Source: Mesomycoplasma flocculare ATCC 27399
Lineage (GTDB): Bacteria; Bacillota_I; Bacilli_A; Mycoplasmatales; Metamycoplasmataceae
Assembly (NCBI RefSeq): GCF_000815065.1
Contig: NZ_CP007585.1
Span: forward strand, 62,001 to 126,000
Length of the DNA: 64,000 nt
Reading direction: 5' to 3'
Position 1 is the stretch's first letter, and every line of letters starts with the position of its first letter. This document shows, in pieces, positions 45,289-56,580 of the stretch. A program made the translations under genes and the position numbers. The notes under the pieces are model-generated. The model was not told the origin of the DNA and searched no databases. It saw nothing but the letters and a program-made list of their open reading frames with translations.

Positions 45289-46728
45289 ATGATAACAAAC
45301 GGTAAAGAAGTTAAGGTAAAACTTATTGATTTCAAAACTTTAACATATCAACTTTTGGAAGATGCAACAGCGGGTGACTGATTTTCAATTGCTAGCGAGG
45401 CACAAAATTACATCGAGACACAAATAAAAGAAAAAACAAAAGAAGAAATCCAATCGATTAAAGATCAAACGCGTAATGAAATTTTCGCAAACGACCAGGA
45501 AATAAAGCAAATGAGATTCGAAATAGAACAGCTCAAAATTAAAAATACAAAATTAGAAGAAAAAGCAAAAACAGACCAATTAGATTTAGATAAAAAACAT
45601 ACTGCAGAAATTTCCAAAAAAGATGACGAAATTAAAGATTTAAAAAATGAAGTACAAGAGTATAAAAAAAATCAAAATTTTGAAATTGATAAAATAAAAA
45701 TGGAAAAAGAATTAGAAATTAAGAACAAAATGGAAAAAGAATTTGAAGATAAATGAGAAAAACAAGAAAAAAAATTAAAAGAAAATAACGAGGAAAATAA
45801 CAAGAAAATAATTCAGGAATTAAAAGAAAATCACAAGAAAATAATTCAGGAATTAAAAGAAAATCACGAGAAAATAATTCAGGAATCAAAAAAGGGTTAT
45901 AACGAGAAAATTCAGAAAGCTGAACAAGAAAATAATGAATTGCATGCGGAACTAAATAGATATAAAGAAAAAAATATAAATTCAAAGGAAATTGGTGAAA
46001 ATTTAGAAAACTGAATTTTAGAGCGTTATAAAAGCGTGTTTCCATTTGGCCAAGAAAATGATGAAACAATCAGTTTTAGTTTGAAAAAAGACACTGAAAA
46101 TCTTAAACAAGAAGGCGAATCAAGTGGAACAAAAGCAGATTTTATTTTTACAATTTATGACAAAGAGGGTCAAATTAGCGAAAGTGTAATTCTTGAAGCT
46201 AAATCTGAGTCTAAGGAAAAACCAGGAAGGCAAAAAAACAACCAATTTTTTAAAAAGCTTGAAAACGATCGGGTGAAAAAAAATGCCCGTTATGCAATTT
46301 TAGTCACAGAACTTGAGCCTGATCAATATATTACAATTGATATTGCTCCAAATTTTCCGAAAATATTTATCTGTCGCCCATATTTTTATTTAGCACTTTT
46401 AATGATTTTGAAATCAATGATTCTTAAAGAAAAAAAATTGGTCATGCAAGGTAAAAATCTTGCAGATAAAGAAAAGATAATTAATGATTTTGAAAAATGG
46501 AAAAATGATAAAATAAAAAAATTAGCGGAAAAAATAAATAAAAAGTCAGCAGACGCTATAGCTTCTAGTAGAAAAATTATTGATGAGGCCACAAAAATTC
46601 GAGATACTTTAGAGGAAACTTCAAATAATCTTATTTGAAAACTCAATACCGAAATCGATAAATTTAATATTACAGAGTTTGCTAAAAAAATCGAAAGAAC
46701 AGAAAAAATTTCGCAAGAATTCGTATAA
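45289..46728 (+). CDS. DUF2130 protein: coiled coil plus PD-(D/E)xK nuclease-like domain
   Basis: 479 residues with UGA=Trp. Residues 1-40 precede a long charged coiled coil (about 45-245, Glu/Lys/Asn/Gln-rich) that includes tandem repeats of KKIIQELKENH. The DUF2130-like domain follows (about 247-380): ENLENWILERYKSVFPFG, then GTKADFIFTIYDKEG ... SVILEAKSESK, which gives the Asp and Glu-x-Lys of a PD-(D/E)xK fold, and RYAILVTELEP. A second helical region closes the protein. The family has no settled function; a nuclease or DNA-associated role is an inference from the motif. No Shine-Dalgarno is evident before the ATG. Stop TAA at 46726-46728. Confidence 0.82.
45802..45867 (+). repeat. two exact 33-bp tandem repeats
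   Basis: Copies at 45802-45834 and 45835-45867 are identical and encode KKIIQELKENH; a third, diverged copy follows at 45868 (EKIIQESKKG...). The repeat keeps frame and extends the coiled coil by 11 residues per unit, so it is a likely length-variable site. Confidence 0.9.
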
Positions 46729-46781
46729 TTACTTTAATTGATGGAATTTAAAATTTTCTAAATTATAAACTACAACTTTTC

Positions 46782-47291
46782 TTAATATTGATTTTTTATT
46801 CTTTCGAGATTTTTTGCATATTTTTCCAAATAAGCATTAATTACTTGATTAATAGTTCAGCCTAAAATTTCGATAAAACCTAAGAAAAATTCAAATAATT
46901 CCACTAAAATTTTAACGTTTTTATCAAGCAGAAATTGAGAAGCCAAAATAAAAACGTGTTTAAATTGCTCATTAATATCTTTATTTTTAACAAATTTTGT
47001 TTCAAAAACCCGCTTTGTTTCGAAGTGTATGCAGGCTGATACTAAAAAATGAATAGCATCAACAAATTCTTCGATAGTTTTTTCATAATTGGACTTTTTA
47101 TTTGCCTTTCAATATTTAAAACTTTCAATTTCATTGGCAAATTCAGCAATCTCAACAATCGCGGCAATAATTACTTTATCTTGTCATTGTGGGTCAATTT
47201 CGGTAACTGAACTATCGCCGTAACTATATTTAGCAAAAAGGTTGTCTAAAATTTTTTGCTTTTCAAAAATTAATTTTAAATCTAATTTCAT
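46782..47291 (-). CDS. dimeric dUTPase (all-alpha NTP pyrophosphatase)
   Basis: 169 residues, recoverable only with UGA=Trp (at least four codons), so it has no long standard-code frame. The all-alpha dUTPase/MazG metal motif is split over two helices: VEIAEFANEIESFKYWK and EKTIEEFVDAIHFLVS, supplying the E-x-x-x-E and E-x-x-D ligands. The end (YLEKYAKNLERIKNQY) matches the family. It hydrolyses dUTP to dUMP, preventing uracil in DNA; in this A+T-rich genome it complements nfo. Starts ATG 47291; the trimeric dUTPase family is unrelated. Confidence 0.85.
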
Positions 47292-47443
47292 GTTAGCGGA
47301 CTTTAAATTATAGTTGATAGTTAATTATATCATATTTTTTTGTTTTTAGGCTACTACTTTTTTGTGCTTTTTTTAAATTCCTTGAAACATAATTATATAT
47401 TAATAAATTTTCTGTTAATTGACCGAGAAGTTCCTTATTTATA

Positions 47444-47452
47444 TGATATAAT
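47444..47452 (+). promoter_or_regulatory. extended -10 promoter (TGATATAAT) of tRNA-Trp
   Basis: TGA followed by TATAAT, ending 18 bp before the first base of tRNA-Trp. Confidence 0.7.
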
Positions 47453-47470
47453 TAACTTTTACAAAACTTT

Positions 47471-47544
47471 GGGGGTTTAGTATAATGGCAGTACCATGGA
47501 CTCCAAACCCATTAGTGAAGGTTCGAATCCTTTAACCCCCGCCA
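47471..47544 (+). tRNA. tRNA-Trp (CCA)
   Basis: 74 nt, acceptor GGGGGTT/AACCCCC, discriminator G, encoded CCA, T-arm GAAGG/CCTTT. Anticodon loop CTCCAAA gives CCA, which reads UGG only; the anticodon stem has an A-C mismatch next to the loop. A separate tRNA-Trp(TCA) must exist elsewhere to read the many UGA codons. Confidence 0.92.
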
Positions 47545-47698
47545 TTTTTATGTTTTTTTGTTTATCTCATTATAATTATTTTTTAATTTTTGATCTAAAA
47601 AGTAAAAATAACCCTTAATTTTAAAATTTTTATTTTTTAGTTCAAATAAATTTGAACTTAATTATGAGACCAAAAATGTTTTTTAAGAAAGGAAAAGA

Positions 47699-48190
47699 AT
47701 GCGAACAAAATTTAAAGATAAATTATATAATTTAGTCTCACCTTTAATTGAACCAGGAGAAAAATTAGAATTTTCTGTTAGTGATACAAATTTTGATGTC
47801 GTCGAATTTAATTCTTTTGGAAAAACAACCATAATTTCTGTTTTTCCCTCAATTAACACAAAAATTTGTGATTTTCAAACAATTGCAATTCGCGATTTGT
47901 CGCGAAAATATCCGCAATTTCGATTCATTTCAGTTTCCCTAGATCTTCCTTCCGCAATCACTCAGTGAAAAGATGCTAATGCAGCTGATAATTTAGAAAT
48001 ATATTCAGATTATCGACTTCGTAGTTTTGGGTTTGCCACTGGATTTTTAATTGAAGATGTTTTTTTACTAAATCGTGGTTATCTTATTGTTGATGCAGAT
48101 GGTAAGGTTTTGGTGGTTGAATCCAATTCTAATGTTCATGATCAAATTGATTTTGTAAAGTTAGAAGAAAAACTTGTTGAACTTTCCTAA
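47699..48190 (+). CDS. tpx: thiol peroxidase-like protein (Tpx/peroxiredoxin), single Cys
   Basis: 163 residues with one UGA=Trp. Peroxiredoxin fold: GKTTIISVFPSINTKICDFQT holds the peroxidatic Cys (about residue 60) in the Tpx context (VPSIDTPVC in relatives). The resolving Cys that Tpx carries after the DLPF...RFC segment is absent: here it reads DLPSAITQWKDANAADN. No other Cys occurs in the C-terminal half. It would need an external thiol donor. AAAGGAAA precedes the ATG. trxB is 1.3 kb downstream on the same strand and may link to it functionally. Confidence 0.9.
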
Positions 48191-48240
48191 GTTTTTTTAA
48201 AAAATTTAGACATTATTTTTATCTATTTTAAGAAAATAAA

Positions 48241-48267
48241 AAAATGCACTTGAATATCGTGCATTTT
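48241..48267 (+). terminator. terminator after tpx
   Basis: AAAATGCAC (48241-48249) pairs perfectly with GTGCATTTT (48259-48267) and a T-run follows to 48270. Confidence 0.88.
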
Positions 48268-48294
48268 TTTATTCTGTTCAAGAAATATAAATAA

Positions 48295-48303
48295 TGGTAT
48301 AAT
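48295..48303 (+). promoter_or_regulatory. extended -10 promoter (TGGTATAAT) of lgt
   Basis: TGG then TATAAT, 30 bp before the lgt ATG. Confidence 0.65.
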
Positions 48304-48332
48304 TGTTTAAAACCAAGGACAAAATAAAAAAA

Positions 48333-49313
48333 ATGACTGATAATACGACTATTCCGGCTGATTTAATTTCTGAGCGCCCGTTTAAAGAAGGCGAAGCTTT
48401 TTGGTTGATTCAAGATTGAATACCGATTTATGCACTTACGGTTGTTTTGGGCATGATTGCATCGATTATCACTATTTATTTTTTTTGAAAACGTGAAGGT
48501 TATAAACCTGATTATTTAGCCGCGTTAATTTTCATCACAATTCCTATTTCGATTGTTGGAGCGCGTTTTGGATTTATTCTTGAACGTTTAGTTGTTGGTG
48601 ATTTTAGTGTTTTAAAAAACTGATATAATATTCGTCAAGGCGGCCTTTCGATTCAATGAGGAGTAATTTTTCCTACTATCGCAAATCTAATTTATATTTA
48701 CCGGAAAAGAAGCAAAATCGACTGACGCAAATGTTTTTCATTTATTTTGCCAGCGGTTTTGGTGGGCCAATTTATTGGCAGATGAGGGAATTTTACTAAC
48801 CACGAGGTTTATGGTTTTCTTGATCCAGAAGGTAAAACTGTAAATTGACTTGGAGATTTTATCAGAAAAAATATGTTTATTAGCGATAAAATCGCGCCAG
48901 ATGGGCAATTAAGAGTGCCTTTATTTTTCTATGAGTCAATAGTTTCATTATTTGGATATATTGTTTTAGTTTGAATTTTCAATTTATATTCTTGGTTAAA
49001 ACCTGGGTCTACGGGTGCATTATATATTTTATATTATGGAATTGTTCGCTCTTCAATGGAATATTTACGGCAAGAATCCTATTTATATTATTTTTTAATC
49101 GCAATTTTAATGGTTATTTTAGGCTTTTTTCTCTTTATTCGTTTTCAATTTTTCACTAATTATTATTTAAAATTTGAAAACAAAAAAATAAAAATTGCTT
49201 TTTTTGAGCGCTATACAAAAGAAAAAAAAATATATGCCAAACTCCCTTGAATTCGTTGAAATAGAAATGTTTTGAATTTTGAGGAAACAAATACTAAAAA
49301 CTTGGAGGGTTAA
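48333..49313 (+). CDS. lgt: prolipoprotein diacylglyceryl transferase
   Basis: Membrane enzyme that attaches diacylglycerol to the lipobox Cys of prolipoproteins, the first step of lipoprotein maturation. 326 residues with about ten UGA=Trp codons; in the standard code almost nothing of it is visible. Seven or so hydrophobic helices. Signatures: GARFGFILERL, GGLSIQWG, and the core VGQFIGRWGNFTNHEVYG (HGRxGNxxNxE type), then FFYESIVSLFGY and PGSTGALYILYYGIVRSSMEYLRQ. The cytosolic C-terminus is extended and basic. Mycoplasma surface lipoproteins depend on it. Confidence 0.95.
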
Positions 49314-49458
49314 TTAGGTTTTGCAAAAATAAGCAAAAAAATCCAGTTTTAGCTTAAAAATTTTATTCTAAAGTCAATTTTTTTCTATTTTCTAAATTAA
49401 AGTATTATAATTATTTTATAATTTAACAATATAAATAATGTTTGAAAGGCGCTTTTGA

Positions 49459-50376
49459 ATGGAGAATTTTGATGTATTAATTATTGGTGCTGGACCTGCG
49501 GGTCTAACAACCGCACTTTATGCATCGCGTGGCAATTTAAAAGTGCTGATTTTGGAAAAAGGAGCTCCAGGCGGAAAGCTTGTTTCTCAATCAAAAATTG
49601 AAAACTGACCTGGTGATGAAATAATTGATGGAGCAACTTTAGCGCTTCGAATGTACAAACATCCTTTAAAATTTGGGGCAAAACACCGTTTTTGTGATGT
49701 TGATTTTATTGAATCAAATAGCGAATTTGATCATAAAGTTTTTTGTAAAGACGGTAAAGCTTTCCATGGCCGTTCAGTTGTTGTTGCCACTGGGATGGTC
49801 GAAAGAAAACCGCTTGATATTAAAAATTATCTTAATTTTGAAGGAAAGGGCGTTTCATATTGTGTTGTTTGTGATGGCCCTTTTTATGCAAATAAACCTT
49901 CAATTGTGATTGGCGGTGGAAATTCTGCTGTTGAAGAATCAAGTTTTCTAGCTTCAATTGTATCAAAAGTTTATGTTTTAGTCCGCGATGATAAATTTAT
50001 CGCGGAGCAAATGCTAATCGATGATTTGAAAAAAAATAAAAATGTCGAGATTTTATTTAATGCAAGAGTGTTAGAATTACAAGGCAAAACCGAATTAGAA
50101 GCGGCAATAATTGAACACAACGGTATTAGAAAAACCCTTGAAATAAAATCGCTTTTTCCATATATTGGTTTTTTACCAGCGACAAATTTTTTGCAAAAAA
50201 ATCACAAAAAAATTCTTAATAAAATTAATTTTATTGAAGTGGATCGTTATGGGCAGTCAAAAATTCCTGGAATTTATGCAGTTGGCGATGTCGTTAGCAA
50301 GGAAATAAGGCAAATTGTTACCGCCGCAAGTGATGGGGCGATTGTTGGTAAAATTTTAACAAACCGAATTAAATAA
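49459..50376 (+). CDS. trxB: thioredoxin reductase
   Basis: FAD/NADPH enzyme that reduces thioredoxin, 305 residues. FAD motif DVLIIGAGPAGLTTALYASRG, redox pair CVVC (YCVVCDGPFY), NADPH motif IVIGGGNSAVEESSFLA, and the closing FAD motif IPGIYAVGDVVSKEIRQIVTAASDGAIVG. One UGA=Trp in IENWPGDE. Start ATG at 49459, preceded by a -10-like TATAAT at 49417-49422. It ends 32 bp before the P97-like gene, with no terminator between, so it may lead that operon. Confidence 0.96.
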
Positions 50377-50408
50377 ATAAAAAAAGCTAAATTAAGGTAG
50401 TTGGAATC

Positions 50409-53400
50409 GTGAAAATAGTTAAGCAAATTAAAAAAACAAAATATTTGAGTACAAAGTCAAAAATTTTGTTAGGTTTAGGTTTAAGCTCTGCTTTCCTTGC
50501 AGTTTTAGGAATTTCAGTTGCTGCTTCTTATGGCTTTGCACTTAGTAAAAAAAAATCATATGAGATAACAGTTGAAGATTTAAACAGACTAGCAACTAAA
50601 ATTAACGGTCTTAGTTTTAATTCACAAAAAATTTCACCATTTTCAAATTATGCAACTTTAAAAAAAGAATGAAAAAACATGCAAAACTCCGAAAAAAACG
50701 GAGATTTTTTTGATTTTTACACGCTCGAATATAAACGCTTACAGCCTTATAAATTACCAAATGGAATTTGAGTCGAGTTTATAAAAATCGAACCTGATGA
50801 TGCAAACCAGCAATTTAGTGTCGAATTTGTTCTAAAAACATTTAATGGTTCGCGAATTATAAAATCTGATATTAAAACTGATAAAGTCACTATAAGCCCT
50901 AACTCAACTTTCTTTTTAGAGAATTTTTACCAAGCTCTTCAAATTAACCTGAAAAATATTTCTCCTTATTCACGAGTTCAAAAAGGGAAAAAAAGTCCTA
51001 AAAACTGACTTGCAAGTGATTTTTTAAATGAGATAAATATAGAAGAAACTGCCGATGGCGCAATTCAAAAAATCCGTGATTTTTTTAATTTTAATTTTGA
51101 TTCAGTTCTAAAAAATAAAAATTTTAGCATTAAATATAATAATGCCTTAATTTTTCCTTATAAAATTGAAATTCTAAAAAATAGTATGAATACCTGATTA
51201 AAACCATCGCAAACAAATGCTGATTTTCTCGAAATTCAAGGAAAAGTTAGTTTTACTGATCAGGCAAAAAAATTATTTCCTAAAAATTTTAATACAAATA
51301 TTACAAAATATTTCAATTTTCTGCTTTTTGATTCAACAAAAAATGAATCAGCATTTGCAGATCCTAATTTTTTCATTAAAATTCCAGAAATAGCTGAGCC
51401 AAAAATTGATGAATTTGCAAGTAAAAATTCTCAAGAAAAATTTAATTCGCAACAAAAATCAATTTTATCCGTTTATAAATTTATTAAATATAAAGAAAAT
51501 AATTCTGGCTTAAAATCAGCCGAAGAAGCAAAAAAAGCGCTTAATTCTTTGTTTATAAATGGTTTAGAATTAGATTTTGGCAAGTATAATGATTTAGATG
51601 CAAAAATCAAAAAAAAATTTGAATATAAAATTTTAGTTGACAAAATTCATTTTGGATCTGATGAAAATTCAGCGTTTATTAGAGTTCCCTTTGAAATTTC
51701 TTATCCTCTTGATGAAAAAAAAGAAAAAAAACTAAAAACAGAAACCCAAGTTTTGTTAAGAAATTTCAAAAATTCTGCTTCTCAAAGTGTTTTAACTTTT
51801 AATCCTAAAGAGTTTGCTTCAATTCCTGTAGTTAGTTTAAAATATCCAAATAATCAAAGTCAGAACAACGATGGTCTTTATGAATCTTTTGAGCCAGTAT
51901 CAAAATCGCAAATTGAACGGCTTTTAGCATTAAATTACCATGAAAAAATTTATGAAATTTTAACGGATTCTTCTAAATTTAATCTAACTTTTTCAGAAAA
52001 AGAAGTTCTGAATTCTTGAATTTTGAGCTATAAATTTCCAACAATTGCAGAATTTTCAAAAAGAACTTTAATTCCTGAAAACCGCAAAAATAACACTCAA
52101 ATTATCCCTTTTTTTCAAAACAATCAGGAGTTTATTGCCTTTACAAATAAAATTTTAACTTTGCCAAAAGAAGAAGCAAAAAAATATCTTGAAATTTTTT
52201 TAAACGCGCTCACACAAGAAAAACAAGCGCAAATTAAAGGAACTTTTAATCGTGAACAAAAACCTCTAGAATCTAGTGATAACGATAAGGCAGCACTATT
52301 AAAAGTTCAAGAAGTACAATCTCAAGAGAATAAAGATAATCTACAAAAAAGCCAACAAACAAAAACCGGAAAACAAGAGACTTTTAATGCAAAAAGTCCC
52401 GATTCTTCAACTTCAAATACACAGCAAGTTAATTCAGAACAACAAAAAAAGTTCGGAAAAACTCTAAATGGTAACACAAAAACAAGCGCAACTGAATTTA
52501 ACAACAAAATTGTTGCTAAACTACAAAAACAGTACAAGATTTCAATCCTAAAAGATTTAATTTACAAAATTGACGCCTTAGAAAGTGAGTCTGGGGGGCA
52601 ATCTAAATTAAATTTGGATAGTTTTACAGATTTATTTATCAATACTTATAAGAATAATGATTTAATCATTCAATTTAACACTTTTGCGGAAAATCTTAAT
52701 TATAATATTGTTTTTGTCCCTAACCAAGATAGTGAATCCATCAGTGATGAAGAAAAGATAAATTTAGTAAATAAATCTGATTCTACAATAGAAAATCTTA
52801 AAAAAAGTGAAAAAAATCAGAGCAGTACTGAACCTTCAACTCAGAAAAATGTACTAAAAAACAAAGTAAGTTTATTCCAAGAAGCAAAACCTAGCTCACA
52901 AAATGGTACTCCTCAAAAATCTAGTGCCGAATTTACTACTATCTCGAGACATGAACGCGAAACGGAAGTTTTCAAACTTGGTTATTATTATATTTTTACA
53001 TCCAGCAATACAAATAAAATTGTCTTTCGAACGCCAATAAAGTCTATAAAATTAAAGGTTTTTTCAGCTGAAAAAGCCGGCGATGATCTTGAAAAATTAT
53101 CTTATAATATATTAAATTTTCCGCAATCGCTTTTAAAATTAGAACTTGCGGAAAATAATTTTGCATCAGCGGACGCGCTTAAAAAAAGCGCAGAAGAAAT
53201 TTTAAAAGCAGAATTTAACAGTCAAGATAAGGATTTAAAATCAACAACGGAAAGTTTTAGAAAACTTTTTGGAAATAAAACTTTCATGAAAGTTTATCCA
53301 TTACTTTATGGAAACGGCCTTATTTACAAAAAAGATAGCGTTTTTAAAGATAAATTTGGAAATTTGAGAATCAGGTTTGCTGTTAAAGATTTAGATGTCA

Positions 53401-53669
53401 GCGAACAAAGACAAATTATTCTTCCAAGTATTTTAGATCCTGAAAAATCTGAAGAATTAAGTAAAAATACAGAAAAAGTGAAGGAAAAATTGCAAAATTC
53501 TTTAACACAACCTGCAACTTCAGATTCACAGCAAACCCAATCTAGTTTACAAAATGACTTAAATAACTTAAAAACCGAGCTTGGAGTTTTTAAACCAGAT
53601 GAAAAAGAAGCAAAATATCCACTTGTTTTTATAGTAATAAAACCAGATAAGCAGTTTAAAAGGAACTAG
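50409..53669 (+). CDS. P97 adhesin family paralogue
   Basis: Surface protein related to the M. hyopneumoniae cilium adhesin P97. 1,086 residues with UGA=Trp. A basic N-terminus and hydrophobic helix (about 19-45, LLGLGLSSAFLAVLGISVAASYGFAL) act as uncleaved signal anchor. The ELDFGKYNDLDAKIKKKFEY block matches the P97 family. The AAKPV/E repeats that bind cilia in P97 are absent. A disordered Gln/Ser/Asn/Lys-rich segment lies about residues 615-700. Candidate processing sites of the S/T-X-F-X-D/E type: TFFLE (50907-50921), SAFAD (51348-51362), SVFKD (53337-53351). GTG start, AAGG 11 bp upstream; the P102-like gene follows 8 bp after the TAG stop. Confidence 0.9.
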
Positions 53670-53677
53670 ACTCGATT

Positions 53678-56575
53678 ATGAATAATATTAAAATAAAAAA
53701 AATTAATAAGGTTTCAAATAAACGATCTTTAATAATTATGGCCACCTGACCTATTGCTGTGGGTGTGATTTTAGGTTTTTCATATCTAACTTATACTGTT
53801 GTTGAGTCAAAGTATTTTACAAAAGTTGACAAGCGCAGTTTATTAACAACGGATTTAAATCAAAAAGGAATAGAACTTACAAATCAGAAGTTTGCAAATA
53901 TTATTGATAAATTGGAACTAGATAAGGATTTTGCTAAATATTCAGCCAGTCAAATTCTTAATTTAGTTCATAATGCACAGTCTAATTTTCGTTTAATTAA
54001 TCTCTTTAATCTTGCAGATTTTAGCTCAAAATATCCGTTTTTAAAGCTCAATATCAATCCGATTGATAATTCTGATGTGGATGATAAGAAGTTAATAACA
54101 AAAGTTGTCAACAATAATTTAGTTAATGTGCTTTTTTCAGCTCATGACCAATTAACTAATAAAGTTTATTCAAAAGTGCGCTCAATTCGTGGTTTTGAGG
54201 GAAAAGGTGAAACCACATTTGTTGATTTTAATTTGGATCAGCAAAAATCATCTTTTGTTTTATCGCCAGTTGAGATAGCTAAAAAATGAAATGCCACATC
54301 TTTGATTGATTCTTTGAATAATGAATATAAAAAAACCAAAGATACAAAAAAAACACTTGAAAAATACGGTTCTTTTTTGCTGCTTGATTCTAATAATGTT
54401 GTTGTTGATTTCCCTGAAAAAACAACTTTTGACTTCCAAACTGATTCAACTGGAAATATAGTTTTTAAAAATCTTGAAGATTCAACTGGGAATTTATGGG
54501 TTGCTTTTGATATTTTTGATGGGAAAAAACAGAAAATTCGCTCCTTTGATCTAAAGGTTTTAAATTTATTAAATTATCGCGAAGTTACCAATTATCTTAA
54601 TAATTTATTAAAAAATAATGATGATTTAATTGTACTCAAAGAGGAAAAAATCGAGGAAATTGTAGCTAAAAATGTTTCCTTATCAACTTTTTTCATTAGT
54701 TCAAGAAATATTAAAGAATTTTTTGATACATCAAAGTTAGATACGCTTTTTACTAATTCTTTACCAAATTTTGGGTTAAAATTGTTTGCTGCAAACTCGC
54801 AAATGGACCGTTTTGGTGAAGTTGAATTAATGGTTCAAGTAGATTTCAGACCAAAAAAAGAGCTAGAATCTAACGAAGGCAACCAAAAACCAGCTTCAAA
54901 TGTAAATGAAAATTCAGAAACTGAAACTAAAAAAGCTAGTGAAAATAAACTTGTTCTTGCTAAAAAAGTAGAGGAAACCGAAGCAGCTTTATTCCAAGAT
55001 AGCTCTAGCAAAGAAAAATCAGAAAACAAAAATACGTCTCCAACGGATATAGATTCTGAGATTCAGTTAAATTATCATAAATTTAATTTTATTTATAATT
55101 TAAAGCCATTTAAAAATCTAGCGCAAAGATATCTAAATTCAGTTATAAAAAACAATGACTATTATATTATTAAAAATAGTTTTAACTATTTGACCGGCAG
55201 CGAAATTATCAATAATTTAAAAGCAATTAATGCTAGTTTTTATTCATTTGTAGAAAACAAAAACACAAATAAAGGATATGAAATTGTCAATTTAGAAAGC
55301 AGCCCAACTTATGATAGTTTAGCAAGTCAACAAGCAATTGTGTTGTGATTTATAGACTTTTTTAAAGATAAACTAGATTTTCCTGATTGAAAAAAAGCGG
55401 AAACAACACAAAAGCCTGAAGAAATTCTTGCTAAAATATTCGAAAAAATGAATAATATTATAAATTCCAAACAAATTTTTTCATACGGAGTTAAATATAA
55501 TCTATTTTTTGATAATTTAACACGGGAACTTCAAATCAAGATTAGTATTCAAGATAAAACTAACAAAATTTTAGGTCAAAAGGTTATTAAAATTTCCGGA
55601 TTAGCTCCGGTAAATCCTCCACTTTTTGTGGCTAAACAAAATTTTGCAAGTTTTTTTATCGATGGTAGCGGTGGTTTTGAAACTAATGACCCAAACATTT
55701 TATTGCCAAAAACCATTAAAAATCTTAAATCAATTACGAATCCACAAGTTTTAATCGCTACAAAAAATGAAAAAAATGGCGAAAATAATGCAGTAAATAT
55801 TAAAATGGTGCAAAATTCTGGTGTTTTATATCCAAGTCTAAATGGTTCACCACTCGCATTTGTCTATCGAGCAGCGGATAATTCAGCTTTTAAACCCGTC
55901 GAGTTCGAAATAAAAAAACCTTTTTTTTACGGCTTTTCTGTGCAAAATAATTTAGAGTACAAAAAATATAAAGTAGTTCTTAATTTCGTTAGTGAAACAA
56001 AAAATACAATTCAAAATATGCAAACTAATAGCAACGAGAATCATGTAATCTGAGTTAAAAAAGTTGCAAATAAAACCGAATTAGTCAACAAAAATGGGAA
56101 AAACATTAGGGAAATACCAGAAAATTTTCCGGTTTGAGTAGTTGGAATTTCTAAGAAAAACGAAATTGATGCTGTAACATCCGTAAATGGCCATGAAAGC
56201 TCTACTACTCCCAAAATTATTGGAATTTTACCTGTAAGTGAAGGAGATTTCACAAATTTTGTGATTTCGTATAATGGTTTTAGTGAAAAATCGTCAAAAT
56301 CACAAACCAACACAAACAATCAAATAACACTGAGAATTGCTAGTGAAAGATCAAAAAACCTGCCCGCACTTGAACTAGTTGAAAATGATTTAAAAGTAAA
56401 AGGAACATCAAGTTCAACAACGGAAAAAGAGAACTTATCAATAATTTTGGGAGATTCAGAAAATTCAAAAAATGGGGAAAATTCAGAGGTTTTATTTCGA
56501 TTTTTTACTCAATTTGATCAACAGTTTCAAGAAAAACAAATTTTTGATCTTGCGCTTGAAAACTCGTTGAAATAA
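53678..56575 (+). CDS. P102 adhesin family paralogue
   Basis: 965 residues with many UGA=Trp codons, paired with the P97-like gene as in other P97/P102 operons. N-terminal anchor about 17-41 (RSLIIMATWPIAVGVILGFSYLTYTVV), then VDKRSLLTTDLNQKGIELTNQKFANIIDKLELDKDF typical of the family. A disordered Glu/Ser/Lys/Asn-rich segment lies near residues 390-455. A candidate cleavage site, TTFVD, is at 54212-54226. P102-family proteins bind fibronectin and plasminogen after cleavage in M. hyopneumoniae (known for relatives). It ends 5 bp from the convergent clpB stop with no terminator hairpin seen. Confidence 0.9.
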
Positions 56576-56580
56576 ATAGT

